Below are positions 5,339 to 13,125 of a stretch of 24,070 nt of DNA, in pieces. Position 1 is the stretch's first letter. Each line of letters begins with the position of its first letter. The stretch is from contig DXYE01000007.1 in the NCBI GenBank assembly GCA_019415985.1, forward strand, positions 23,675 through 47,744, read 5' to 3'. Position numbers and translations under genes: made by a program. A model generated the notes under the pieces. It was not told where the DNA came from and did not search any database. It saw only the letters and a program-made list of their open reading frames with translations. The stretch comes from Clostridiales bacterium (GTDB lineage: Bacteria; Bacillota; Clostridia; Oscillospirales; CAG-272).

Positions 5339-8080
5339 CTACTTTTTCAATTGGATCCTCGTCACGATAAATGCAGGCACAATCCACACAAGCTGATACA
5401 GTGCCACATACAGTGAGGAAAGCTCAGTAATAACACTGGACAGCAGCATGATAACCGCAGCCAGAACGCCGAAAACAATCGTAAAGACCTCCAGCGCTAC
5501 GCCGCCGCGGACTGCGCGCAGCACCTTCTCGCAAAGGGAAAGCGTCTGCAAAAGGGCTTTTGCGGACCGTTTAGATACGATTCCGCTGCTCAGTCTCTCC
5601 TGTACCTGGTTCATATCCTCTGTGCTGTCGCACTTGAGAATCCGCACCGGATATTTTTCAATTTTTATCTTCGTTGCGAGCATGGCATTCGTAATATTCG
5701 GGTCGCACGTGCGTATGGCGACACACATCCCCTGACGGTAAAGCTGCTTCAGCAGCGCCTCAAAGTCCGTATCCACAGTATATTCAATATAAAGCTTAGC
5801 CGCCAGTTCCCCGTCGCATGCCATATACATAATGGAAATATCCTGGCTCGCCTCGATTTTTGCATCCTCTCTGTCCTGTGCGATACTGAAGCCGCGCCGG
5901 CGCATAAAGGTATTTTTCCCCATAAGGACCGGCTTTTCGCCGACTGACGCCTCGAAGCCATCAGCGTACAAATGCTTGATCTTTACATCTCGGGAACGGC
6001 CGAGCTCCGTGGTCGCCATCTCAAAGACATCGGCAAGCGGACCGCCGAGCTCGCTGTAGACGCTCGCCGCGTTGTAGATGATATTGTCGATCCTATTGCT
6101 GCCGTAGACTTTTACGCTTCTCACCTTGATGCCGTAGGAAGGAAATACCTCCTTGTCCTCAAAGGATATCACAGAAGCATCCGCATATTCTTCGACTGAA
6201 CGGTCGCCAATGATGGCGCTCTCCTGACCGAAGGCCAGCTTTGCGGCGCGAAACAGCGGGTATCCGAACGACAGAAACGCAGATACAGGCATACAGAGCA
6301 AAAGCGTTAGATAACCCACTGAGATACCTCTGTACAGGTCCTCCGACATCAGGTAGCCCGCGGTAAAACACAGCGCCGCCAGCAGAAGCACAATAGGCAG
6401 CACCGCACGGAGTATGCCGAACATACGGGGATAAGCATCCGTACGTCTGACAAAGCCGTCGACAAATGCTGTGCGTTTGATCTTCAGAATATCAGGCGCA
6501 TCCGAAATGTATTCCCCAAACATCTCCCGCTCCCTCACTGATTCTTCATCGTCCAGCGCATCAAGCACAAATTTTGTCTTTTTGGAGGACACGACCTTAA
6601 AGCTCATGATCTCCCGCTTCAACAGCATATAGGCATATATCAAATGAAGGAAAGCACAAAGCGCCACAGGGAAGTTGAACAGATGAAGATTCCGCACCGG
6701 ACTGACGAAGCAGATTGCGGCGCTATACAATATGGAAAACAGAACCAACACCCCGGTAAGGCTCTCAGGCGTCGGCCTCATTTTGCACATATTTTTAAAC
6801 CCATTCCATACCCGTCCGGCCGAAAGCGCAGCAATGAACAGCACAAGCTGTAAATCGACCAGCGTAAAAACCACCGGATAGACCTCGGGATCCAACGCAT
6901 TCGGAAGCTGCCAACCGAACAATCCATGATTTTCATACAGAAACAGAGCTACAAGCAAGACAAAGCCGGCAATGAGCTTCAGATAAAAACGGCCGTATGT
7001 TTTCTTATAGCCGGTAAACACCTCACGGTTCTGTGCACGCGAAACATACTCATGCCGGGAGAGGAGCGTATAATCGGGCTTGTCGTCATCCAGCATCTTC
7101 TGGTAACGCGCCTCGCGCTTCTCCTCCAACTCCGCCAGCATGCTTTCCGTCTCCGGATCGTCCTGCTCCAGTCCTTCCTCCATTCCGAAGGCAATCATCA
7201 GGTCCAGATCGGTTTGGTCGAACTCACCGTTTATTTCGGGCTCACCGTGCCCCGGTTCTGCCGTCTCAGCGCCCTCAGGATTTTCCGTTTCATTTTCGAC
7301 CGCCGCAGTGCCGGAGAGCAAATCCTCTTCTTCAAGCTCATCGATATTATCGTGCAGCTCCGGATCCGGTTCGTTTTCATGAGATTTTACATAATTGAGA
7401 AAGCCCTCGTCTGCGAATGTCTGTGTACCGTCAGAGGTTCCTTCGGGATGCTTCTTCTGGAAAATCGCAATTACATCGGAAAAATCTTCGTCGTCAAAGG
7501 TAGTCTTCTCCTCGTCAGACTGCATGCCGTCGGACGCCGCACCGTTATCCTCGTCCGCCGGAGCATCCGACGCCGTATCCATACCGGAAATCTCTCCGGT
7601 GGAATCTTGTTCAGCCGCTGTTTGCCCCTCCTGCCCCTCAGACTTTCCGAGGTATTTGCGTAGAAGTTCTTCCAGTTCCTCCTCGGATATATCGTCATCC
7701 GGCTCGTCTGTATCCGACGCAGGTGCAGACGATTCCGGCAGCGGTACGTTCGATACGGCGATCTTCGGCTTCTCCGTCTCTTCCGCCAATGCTTCCCGAG
7801 TTTCAGCCATTGCCGTATCGGTCCGCTGCGTCTCTGCTTTCCGCGTTTCACGAGAACTGCCCGCACCGCTTTCGGCCCCGCCCTGTTTAATTTTTTTCCT
7901 TTTAAAATGATAAATCCGTCCGCCTGCCGCATGCTCGGCAGCCCCGGCATCCGGTCCGCAGACCGTTTCTCCTCTCAAAGAGGCCCCGCGTTCCTGGTCC
8001 AAATCTGCTTTCAGCTGCTCCAGCAGCTCATCAGCGGAAATTTCGTCTTCATTTCCTTTTTTCTTCTTGAAATACCCCAT
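5339..8080 (-). CDS. Membrane protein with degenerate P-type ATPase architecture and acidic N-terminal tail
   Basis: Residues 1-350 are rich in Glu, Asp, Ser, Thr and Ala and probably disordered, apart from a basic patch near 58-66. The remainder follows the P1B ATPase plan. Four membrane helices (about 366-385, 402-421, 441-460, 469-487) precede a short cytosolic loop (488-553) where the actuator domain would be. Two helices follow, the second with CMPVS (596-600) where transporters have CPC-like residues. A cytosolic domain (606-860) and two last helices (862-907) complete it. The phosphorylation motif DKTGT is replaced by EDKEVF (641-646). KPVLMGKNTFM (716-726) recalls the nucleotide-binding domain. 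TCDPN (791-795) stands for TGDN, and no GDGxND is found. Active transport is therefore unlikely. A scaffold, sensor or regulatory role is inference. It lies between rlmB and dcd, with AAGGAG before the ATG at 8080. Confidence 0.7.
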   Translation of the reverse strand: MGYFKKKKGNEDEISADELLEQLKADLDQERGASLRGETVCGPDAGAAEHAAGGRIYHFKRKKIKQGGAESGAGSSRETRKAETQRTDTAMAETREALAEETEKPKIAVSNVPLPESSAPASDTDEPDDDISEEELEELLRKYLGKSEGQEGQTAAEQDSTGEISGMDTASDAPADEDNGAASDGMQSDEEKTTFDDEDFSDVIAIFQKKHPEGTSDGTQTFADEGFLNYVKSHENEPDPELHDNIDELEEEDLLSGTAAVENETENPEGAETAEPGHGEPEINGEFDQTDLDLMIAFGMEEGLEQDDPETESMLAELEEKREARYQKMLDDDKPDYTLLSRHEYVSRAQNREVFTGYKKTYGRFYLKLIAGFVLLVALFLYENHGLFGWQLPNALDPEVYPVVFTLVDLQLVLFIAALSAGRVWNGFKNMCKMRPTPESLTGVLVLFSILYSAAICFVSPVRNLHLFNFPVALCAFLHLIYAYMLLKREIMSFKVVSSKKTKFVLDALDDEESVREREMFGEYISDAPDILKIKRTAFVDGFVRRTDAYPRMFGILRAVLPIVLLLAALCFTAGYLMSEDLYRGISVGYLTLLLCMPVSAFLSFGYPLFRAAKLAFGQESAIIGDRSVEEYADASVISFEDKEVFPSYGIKVRSVKVYGSNRIDNIIYNAASVYSELGGPLADVFEMATTELGRSRDVKIKHLYADGFEASVGEKPVLMGKNTFMRRRGFSIAQDREDAKIEASQDISIMYMACDGELAAKLYIEYTVDTDFEALLKQLYRQGMCVAIRTCDPNITNAMLATKIKIEKYPVRILKCDSTEDMNQVQERLSSGIVSKRSAKALLQTLSLCEKVLRAVRGGVALEVFTIVFGVLAAVIMLLSSVITELSSLYVALYQLVWIVPAFIVTRIQLKK

Positions 8081-8134
8081 GGGATTCTTCTCCTTACCAT
8101 TTCATTGCCTGCATTCCGTCGCCGATAAGACGTT

Positions 8135-8938
8135 TTATCCCCTGTTTCCCCGACGCAAGCCCAACTGGCAAAGTTTGGCTTCATTTATTAAAACAGCTGC
8201 AGCCGCGGAAACGTTCAATGAATTTACATGACCGCGCATCGGTATAGACACGGCGGCATCACATGCTTCCCGAAGCAGCCGGGACACTCCCCGGTTTTCT
8301 CCTCCGAACACCAGCGCGCAAGGAACGTCAAAATCCTCTTCAAAATACGGTCTGCCGTCAGCCTCCGCGGCAAACACCCAAACGCCTTTTTTCTTCAAAT
8401 ATTCAACAGCCTGTGTCAAATTCGGTACTCGCGCAACCGCAAGATACTCAAGCGCTCCGGCAGATGCTTTCGATACCACTGCAGATAAGCCTGACGCGTG
8501 ACGTTTTGGAATGATTACGCCATGCGCCCCCGCTCCCTCAGCACACCGGATAAGCGCTCCGAGGTTCCGCGGATCCTCCACTCCGTCTGCCAGAACGATC
8601 AGCGGCTTTTCATGACGTTCCTGTGCCAATTGTAAAATGTCATCAACAGAGGCATAAGTCTTCGCCGCCGCCTGCGCCGCAACTCCCTGATGATTACCGC
8701 CCGGCAGTATGGCGTCCAGAGCAGGACGGTCTACATACAGGAGCGGTATACCGCGTTCCTTAGCCATGGCAGCGATCAGCTTTAAAGAGCCTTCTCCACC
8801 GCTTTTCAGCCAGATTTTATCAATCGGACGTCCGCTTTTCAGCATTTCCAAAACGGCGTTCCGTCCGCCGATGATACTGCTTCTCTCATCAATTTCTGCA
8901 CATTCCGCCCTAGGCTCTCGCCGTCCATGATATGCCAT
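8135..8938 (-). CDS. rlmB: 23S rRNA (guanosine-2'-O-)-methyltransferase RlmB (SpoU/TrmH family)
   Basis: The 267-residue protein has an N-terminal substrate-binding domain (about 20-95, starting IIGGRNAVLEML) and a C-terminal SPOUT knot domain. All three SpoU motifs are present: DGVEDPRNLGALIR (118-131), FGGENRGVS (211-219) and SIPMRGHVNSLNVSAAAAVL (231-250). It would use S-adenosylmethionine to 2'-O-methylate a guanosine in 23S rRNA (G2251 in the E. coli enzyme). GAGGA precedes the ATG at 8938. The stop is 54 bases from the start of the P-type-ATPase-like gene, which suggests cotranscription. The substrate cannot be separated from close SpoU paralogues by sequence alone, but the N-terminal domain favours RlmB. 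Confidence 0.92.
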   Translation of the reverse strand: MAYHGRREPRAECAEIDERSSIIGGRNAVLEMLKSGRPIDKIWLKSGGEGSLKLIAAMAKERGIPLLYVDRPALDAILPGGNHQGVAAQAAAKTYASVDDILQLAQERHEKPLIVLADGVEDPRNLGALIRCAEGAGAHGVIIPKRHASGLSAVVSKASAGALEYLAVARVPNLTQAVEYLKKKGVWVFAAEADGRPYFEEDFDVPCALVFGGENRGVSRLLREACDAAVSIPMRGHVNSLNVSAAAAVLINEAKLCQLGLRRGNRG

Positions 8939-9203
8939 ATTTCCTCACTACTTCAGCCGGTGCCGGCCATATTTTTTTTACTCTAAATGAATAACAAAAC
9001 ACGGTTTACAGAATTCAGGGCTACCGCACCGCAACAATTAAAATAATAAAATTAAATAATAAAATTAAGGGAGATTTCGTACATTTACCTCGTATCTTCT
9101 GCTCGCCCTAACGTTTGTTTACCGGACCTTCTTCACTCACGGTCATACAAAATGCAACCGGTTTTTTTCGGTATGAAAAAGTTACAGTAGAGGCACCAGG
9201 GGA
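8939..9203. other. Leader or intergenic region upstream of rlmB
   Basis: A 13-base AT-rich unit is tandemly duplicated at 9041-9053 and 9054-9066. A short GCCGG-TG-CCGGC self-complementary patch lies near 8956-8967 beside a T-run. No gene is visible. If the minus-strand promoter at 9552-9580 drives rlmB, this would be the 3' part of a leader of about 600 bases. Confidence 0.4.
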
Positions 9204-9440
9204 TCACCAAAATATGTGATATATGTGCCCGCGGGCAAACGAATCAGCACGCGCACAGTTTATCTCCGAAATACCGGCAAGACAGGGATAAAACTGCTTT
9301 ATACTGCGTTTCCTCGCTTCTGAGAAGAACTCCGAAACAAGGCTTTGCATAGAATCGTCCAACATTGTCAGATTACTGTAAAACGGTATGAGTCCGCTAT
9401 ATAGGTTATACGGAACGATATGCTTTTTAGCCATGCACAT
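9204..9440 (-). CDS. Hypothetical small protein, unrecognised
   Basis: An open frame of 78 codons starts MCMAKKHIVPYNLYSGLIP. I do not recognise it, and no membrane segment, signal peptide or metal-binding motif stands out. In its favour, a good minus-strand promoter (9552-9580) lies about 110 bases upstream, and an 18-base inverted repeat (9471-9488) sits between the two. Against it, there is no clear ribosome binding site at either ATG (9440 or 9434), and no coding bias is obvious. It may be spurious, with the transcript being a long leader for rlmB. Confidence 0.25.
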   Translation of the reverse strand: MCMAKKHIVPYNLYSGLIPFYSNLTMLDDSMQSLVSEFFSEARKRSIKQFYPCLAGISEINCARADSFARGHIYHIFW

Positions 9441-9470
9441 TCTACTATGAAAATCGCGACATTTTCGGAT

Positions 9471-9488
9471 GACTGAACAAGTTCAGTC
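9471..9488. promoter_or_regulatory. Inverted repeat, possible operator
   Basis: GACTGAAC and GTTCAGTC form perfect 8-base arms around AA. The size and symmetry resemble a TetR-type operator. It lies about 60 bases downstream of the predicted minus-strand transcription start near 9545, so it could act as a roadblock operator or simply as a hairpin in the RNA. No TetR gene is present in the window. Confidence 0.35.
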
Positions 9489-9551
9489 GGACGAAAACTG
9501 CAGTGCTCGGCTCACGAAAGCTTTACGGTGATATAATTCTACGCCGTGCAT

Positions 9552-9580
9552 ATTATACCATAAAATTTGTGCTTTGTATA
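9552..9580 (-). promoter_or_regulatory. Extended -10 promoter facing the small ORF and rlmB
   Basis: On the minus strand TATAAT (9552-9557) is preceded by TGG, giving an extended -10 element. TATACA (9575-9580) lies 17 bases upstream as a partial -35 box (four of six consensus bases). Confidence 0.65.
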
Positions 9581-9862
9581 CATTTTTTTGAACATTTTTT
9601 GTTTATCAGACATATAATGCTATATTCCACGTTTTTTCCTGCTTTTGAATAGAGAACCGCGTTATTTTTACACAAGTCGTCCATCCGGGTACAGCCGCTC
9701 GCCACAGGAAACGGTGTTTTTCCGGCTTTCTTTTGCTTTATTGTACAGCGCGGGTGTTTAAACGCAAAAGAGTCTATGATCACCTGAAATGCCACAGCGG
9801 CTTCTCTTTTCAGGCACTGTACAAGTATCTCCGCATGCGCTTCTCTCCGGCTATTTTTTAAG
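9581..9862. other. Spacer between divergent promoters
   Basis: This stretch lies between the minus-strand promoter at 9552-9580 and the plus-strand promoter at 9863-9891. A minus-strand frame of about 107 codons spans it, but it begins with a TTG inside the asd promoter and has no ribosome binding site or recognisable motif. I see no supported gene here. Confidence 0.4.
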
Positions 9863-9891
9863 TTGACAGAAGCCAAAATAACTGTTATAAT
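9863..9891 (+). promoter_or_regulatory. Perfect consensus promoter for asd
   Basis: TTGACA (9863-9868) and TATAAT (9886-9891) are separated by exactly 17 bases, matching the vegetative consensus in all twelve positions. The predicted start near 9898 gives a leader of about 285 bases before the asd ATG at 10182. So strong a promoter usually implies control at a later step, such as leader RNA. Confidence 0.88.
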
Positions 9892-9897
9892 AATATG

Positions 9898-10181
9898 ATT
9901 TATATAATCGGCGCACCCTATATCCGGCTGCAGTCTTTGGCGGCTCCTTTATACGTAACGCGCAAGTGAACAGACTGCAGAAGTATTTTTCGTCAGATCC
10001 CGTCGGTGCACAGTAAATTCGGTTTGGTACGACGAACCGCATCGGCACGTGCTCCGTTTTGCTGTCTGGCAAGCGGCGCTCAATGGATGCAAAGCAACAA
10101 AGCCGGGCTGACAAACACCGGATTTTCGTTGTTACTTCGTCATTAAAAGAAAAAAAACACAGAAAGGAAAGGTCATTCTCC
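9898..10181 (+). promoter_or_regulatory. Long structured leader of asd, unidentified RNA class
   Basis: The leader contains a 9-bp stem, CTGCAGTCT with AGACTGCAG (about 9931-9939 and 9974-9982). A second hairpin pairs GTCGGTGC with GCATCGGC (two G-U pairs), with a nested CGGTT/AACCG stem (about 10008-10055). Genes of the aspartate pathway are often controlled by lysine riboswitches, T-boxes or SAM riboswitches. I do not find the T-box TGGNACCGCG signature or clear lysine-riboswitch core motifs. No strong terminator is visible before the ATG. A plus-strand frame open from 10059 runs into asd but lacks a suitable ribosome binding site. Confidence 0.45.
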
Positions 10182-11282
10182 ATGAATCAAAAAAAGCTTC
10201 GGGCCGGTGTCGTCGGCGCGACAGGCATGGTCGGCCAGCGATTCATTACGCTTCTTGAAAATCATCCCATGTTTGAACTGAGCGCTCTGTTTGCAAGCGA
10301 ACGCTCCGCGGGCAAACGCTATGAGGATGCGGTCGGTCAGCGCTGGAAGCTCAAAACTCCCATGCCGGATTCCGTAAAAAACATGACGGTTCAGAACGCC
10401 GCCGATATTGACGCTGTGCGCAGCTCCGTTGATTTCGTTTTCTGTGCCGTCGACATGAAAAAAGAAGATATCCGGGCCCTCGAGGAGGCTTATGCCCGCG
10501 CGGAGATTCCTGTGGTATCCAACAATTCCGCCCACAGGCATACGCCGGATGTGCCCATGGTCATCCCGGAAATCAATGCCGCCCATTTTGAAATTATTGA
10601 AGCTCAGAGGAAAAGGCTCGGCACGAAACGGGGCTTTATCGCTGTCAAACCGAACTGTTCCATCCAGAGCTATGTTCCGGCGCTCTCTGCTCTTTTGCAG
10701 TTTGAGCCGTATGAAATTGTTGTGACAACTTATCAGGCGATATCGGGGGCAGGAAAAACCTTTGCAGAATGGCCGGAGATGACGGATAATGTTATTCCCT
10801 TCATCGGAGGCGAAGAGGAAAAGAGCGAGCTGGAGCCCCTGAAAATATGGGGCCGTATTGAAAACGGTCAAATTGTAGATGCTTCCTTTGCAAAGATTAC
10901 CACGCAATGCATCCGCGTTCCCATAAGCGACGGCCATCTCGCCGCCGTCTTTGTTAACTTCAGAAAGAAGCCCTCAAAGGAACAAATCCTCCGGGCATGG
11001 GCGGAATACCGCGGAATACCGCAGGAGCTCTCGTTGCCGTCTGCTCCGAAGCGGTTTCTCACCTATTTTGAGGAAGACAATCGGCCACAGACGCGGCTTG
11101 ACCGTGATTTGGAAAACGGCATGGGTATATCGCTCGGCCGTCTGCGCGAGGACTCCCTGTTCGATTATAAATTTATCGGCCTTTCTCACAACACGCTGCG
11201 CGGCGCGGCGGGCGGCGCGATGTTGGAGGCCGAGGTGCTGGCCGCACAGGGATATTTAACCGCACAAACGTCGCTTCTTTAA
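10182..11282 (+). CDS. asd: Aspartate-semialdehyde dehydrogenase
   Basis: The enzyme reduces aspartyl phosphate to aspartate semialdehyde with NADPH, the branch point to lysine/diaminopimelate, threonine and methionine. The 366-residue protein shows the nucleotide-binding GATGMVGQ (12-19), the active-site KPNCS with nucleophile Cys159, QAISGAGK (185-192) and ISDGHLAAV with the likely general base His252. The length and KPNCS/QAISGAGK variants resemble the archaeal-type subgroup rather than the enterobacterial enzyme. I chose the ATG at 10182 because the Rossmann strand begins directly after it and AAAGGAAAGG (about 10163-10172) precedes it. In-frame starts at 10059 and 10083 would add a low-complexity basic extension. 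Aspartokinase and dapA are not adjacent. Confidence 0.95.
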   Translation: MNQKKLRAGVVGATGMVGQRFITLLENHPMFELSALFASERSAGKRYEDAVGQRWKLKTPMPDSVKNMTVQNAADIDAVRSSVDFVFCAVDMKKEDIRALEEAYARAEIPVVSNNSAHRHTPDVPMVIPEINAAHFEIIEAQRKRLGTKRGFIAVKPNCSIQSYVPALSALLQFEPYEIVVTTYQAISGAGKTFAEWPEMTDNVIPFIGGEEEKSELEPLKIWGRIENGQIVDASFAKITTQCIRVPISDGHLAAVFVNFRKKPSKEQILRAWAEYRGIPQELSLPSAPKRFLTYFEEDNRPQTRLDRDLENGMGISLGRLREDSLFDYKFIGLSHNTLRGAAGGAMLEAEVLAAQGYLTAQTSLL

Positions 11283-11559
11283 CGAAGCCTTCAGAAGCTG
11301 TACAAAAATTCATACACATAGGACGAGACGTCTTGGCGTCTCATCACGCAGAAAACGCCGGTTATGGTGTCGCATACGTAAGAAAAAGGCGTTTGTCGAC
11401 GGCATTTTCTCCGGTGCACAAACAGTGTGAAACCGGATCTAATCCGGGAAAACAAGCTCAGAGCAACAGAAGCAAATACGAAAAATATACTTCATACAGT
11501 GGCTTTGTGCAATAAAATTCAGGAAGGATCAGCGCGCAGCGGCGCGCGTGGTATGCATA
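11283..11559. other. Intergenic region between asd and purD
   Basis: Two small hairpins are visible, GAGACG/CGTCTC (11325-11330 with 11337-11342) and CCGGAT/ATCCGG (about 11433-11447). Neither is followed by a T-run. No promoter matching consensus and no gene is seen. Confidence 0.4.
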
Positions 11560-11562
11560 ATG
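11521..11562 (+). promoter_or_regulatory. purD translation start with hairpin between Shine-Dalgarno and start codon
   Basis: AGGAAGG (11521-11527) is too far from the purD ATG at 11560 for normal initiation. Between them a GCGCGC-AGCG-GCGCGC hairpin (11532-11547) can form. Folding it would bring the ribosome binding site near an in-frame GTG at 11548 (about four bases from the hairpin's 5' side) or closer to the ATG. An out-of-frame ATG at 11553 opens a 13-codon overlapping frame ending at 11594. Confidence 0.5.
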
Positions 11563-12831
11563 AATATACTTGTTGTAGGCGGCGGCGGCCGTGAGCATGC
11601 AATTCTGCATAAGCTTTCCAAAAGTCCGCGGGCGCCGCGCCTTTTTGCAGCGCCCGGAAACGGGGGTATTGCTGCGATTGCAGAGTGTCTGCCTGTCAAA
11701 GCGACAGATACGGAAGGGATTTTGGAGGCTGCAAAGCGCCATGCCATCGATCTGGTTTTTGTCGCGCCGGATGATCCGCTGATGCTCGGCATGGTGGACC
11801 TGCTGGAGGAAAATGGTATCCGCGCTTTTGGCCCGAGAAAAAACGCGGCAATTGTAGAGGGCAGCAAAGCGTTTTCCAAGGCATTGATGAAAGAAAACGG
11901 CATTCCTACGGCGGCCTACGAGGTCTTCGATTCGGCCGACGCGGCAATTTCCTATCTGTCGCAGAATCAGCGCTATCCAATTGTTATAAAGGCCGATGGG
12001 CTCGCGCTCGGCAAGGGCGTAATCATTGCGCAGAGCTATGCGGAAGCGTGTGCTGCCGTGCGTCAGCTCATGGAGGATAGAGCTTTCGGCGCCGCGGGGG
12101 ATAAAATCGTTATCGAAGATTATTTGGATGGACCGGAGGTCACTGTGCTGGCGTTCTGCGATGGAAAGACCGTTCGGCCAATGGTATCTTCTCAGGATCA
12201 CAAACGCGCGCTCGATAATGACGAAGGACTCAATACGGGCGGTATGGGAACCATTGCGCCGAGTCCGTATTATGACAGCAAGACTGCCGAAATTTGCATG
12301 AAAACCATTTTTCAGCCTACGGTCGACGCGCTGCGTGCGGCAGGCCGTCCCTTCAAGGGTGTGCTGTACTTCGGACTGATGCTGTGTGCGGATGGTCCTT
12401 ATGTTATTGAATATAACGCGAGATTCGGTGACCCCGAGGCCCAGGTGGTGCTTCCGCTCCTAAAAACCGATCTGCTGGATATCATAGACGCCGTTATAGA
12501 CGAGCGTCTGGACGAAATCTCCATCGAATGGGAGGATGGCGCCGCCGCTTGTATCGTCATGGCTTCCGGAGGTTATCCGCAAAAATACCGTACCGGCTAT
12601 GAGATCTCCGGACTTGATTCGCTCGAAAAAGACATCACGGTTTATCACGCCGGTACAAAATATGAGGACGGCAAATTTTTAACAGCAGGCGGGCGGGTGC
12701 TCGGCGTATGCGCGAAGGGCGGAAATCTTACCGACGCTCTGGAAAAGGCCTACCGCAGTGCTGAACATATCGAATTCTGCGGCCGCCATTTTCGAAAAGA
12801 TATTGGAAAAAAAGCGCTGAGAGACTGCTGA
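11560..12831 (+). CDS. purD: Phosphoribosylamine-glycine ligase (GAR synthetase)
   Basis: PurD joins glycine to phosphoribosylamine with ATP, the second step of de novo purine synthesis. The 423-residue ATP-grasp enzyme has GGGGREH (7-13), APGNGG (31-36), KADGLALGKGV (144-154), SQDHKR (211-216), NTGGMG (225-230) and the metal/ATP-binding NARFGDPE (286-293). The ATG at 11560 gives the standard MNILVVGGGG start. An in-frame GTG at 11548 would add four residues. Other purine genes (purF, purN, purH) are not adjacent, so it is probably separately transcribed or the last fragment of a dispersed pathway. No terminator with a T-run follows. Confidence 0.96.
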   Translation: MNILVVGGGGREHAILHKLSKSPRAPRLFAAPGNGGIAAIAECLPVKATDTEGILEAAKRHAIDLVFVAPDDPLMLGMVDLLEENGIRAFGPRKNAAIVEGSKAFSKALMKENGIPTAAYEVFDSADAAISYLSQNQRYPIVIKADGLALGKGVIIAQSYAEACAAVRQLMEDRAFGAAGDKIVIEDYLDGPEVTVLAFCDGKTVRPMVSSQDHKRALDNDEGLNTGGMGTIAPSPYYDSKTAEICMKTIFQPTVDALRAAGRPFKGVLYFGLMLCADGPYVIEYNARFGDPEAQVVLPLLKTDLLDIIDAVIDERLDEISIEWEDGAAACIVMASGGYPQKYRTGYEISGLDSLEKDITVYHAGTKYEDGKFLTAGGRVLGVCAKGGNLTDALEKAYRSAEHIEFCGRHFRKDIGKKALRDC

Positions 12832-12895
12832 AGGCCCTTTCGCTCAGGCAAGGCCCCTGATCTTTATCATATGACTGAGAAATTGTATTACAACT

Positions 12896-12946
12896 GAAAA
12901 GCAAGCGTAATCTGCTGCCGGCGCCGCATGGAATATCTTGCTTTTC
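12896..12946 (+). other. Long-loop inverted repeat after purD
   Basis: GAAAAGCAAG (12896-12905) and CTTGCTTTTC (12937-12946) are perfect 10-base complements around a 31-base loop that contains a GC-rich GCCGGCGCC patch. The short T content of the second arm is a poor match to a normal terminator tail. It could end purD transcription or lie in the leader of the following regulator. Confidence 0.45.
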
Positions 12947-13125
12947 ATCATTAAGGAGCGCGCTATACCTCCGCAGCGGAAAGGGGTCATCCACTGTGCA
13001 GATATGGCAGGGGATCTACGAATGCTTTAACAGCGCAGGTGGAAAACGGTTCTGGCCCCGGCGGATTGAATCCAACGGGGACGCTACAGTATCGATTGTA
13101 TAAAAAAGTGCAGGTAAAAAAACAA

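Noticed and set aside
9553..9876. Minus-strand frame of 107 codons between the divergent promoters
   Set aside because: It begins with a TTG inside the asd promoter, lacks a ribosome binding site and shows no recognisable family.
9898..10181. T-box or lysine riboswitch in the asd leader
   Set aside because: A GGTTTGGTACGACGAACC stretch superficially recalls a T-box antiterminator, but the TGGNACCGCG core, a specifier region and a terminator are not found, and lysine-riboswitch core motifs are not evident.
11458..12201. Minus-strand open frame of 247 codons opposite purD
   Set aside because: It is antisense to the conserved PurD coding region, with no start signal or motif of its own.
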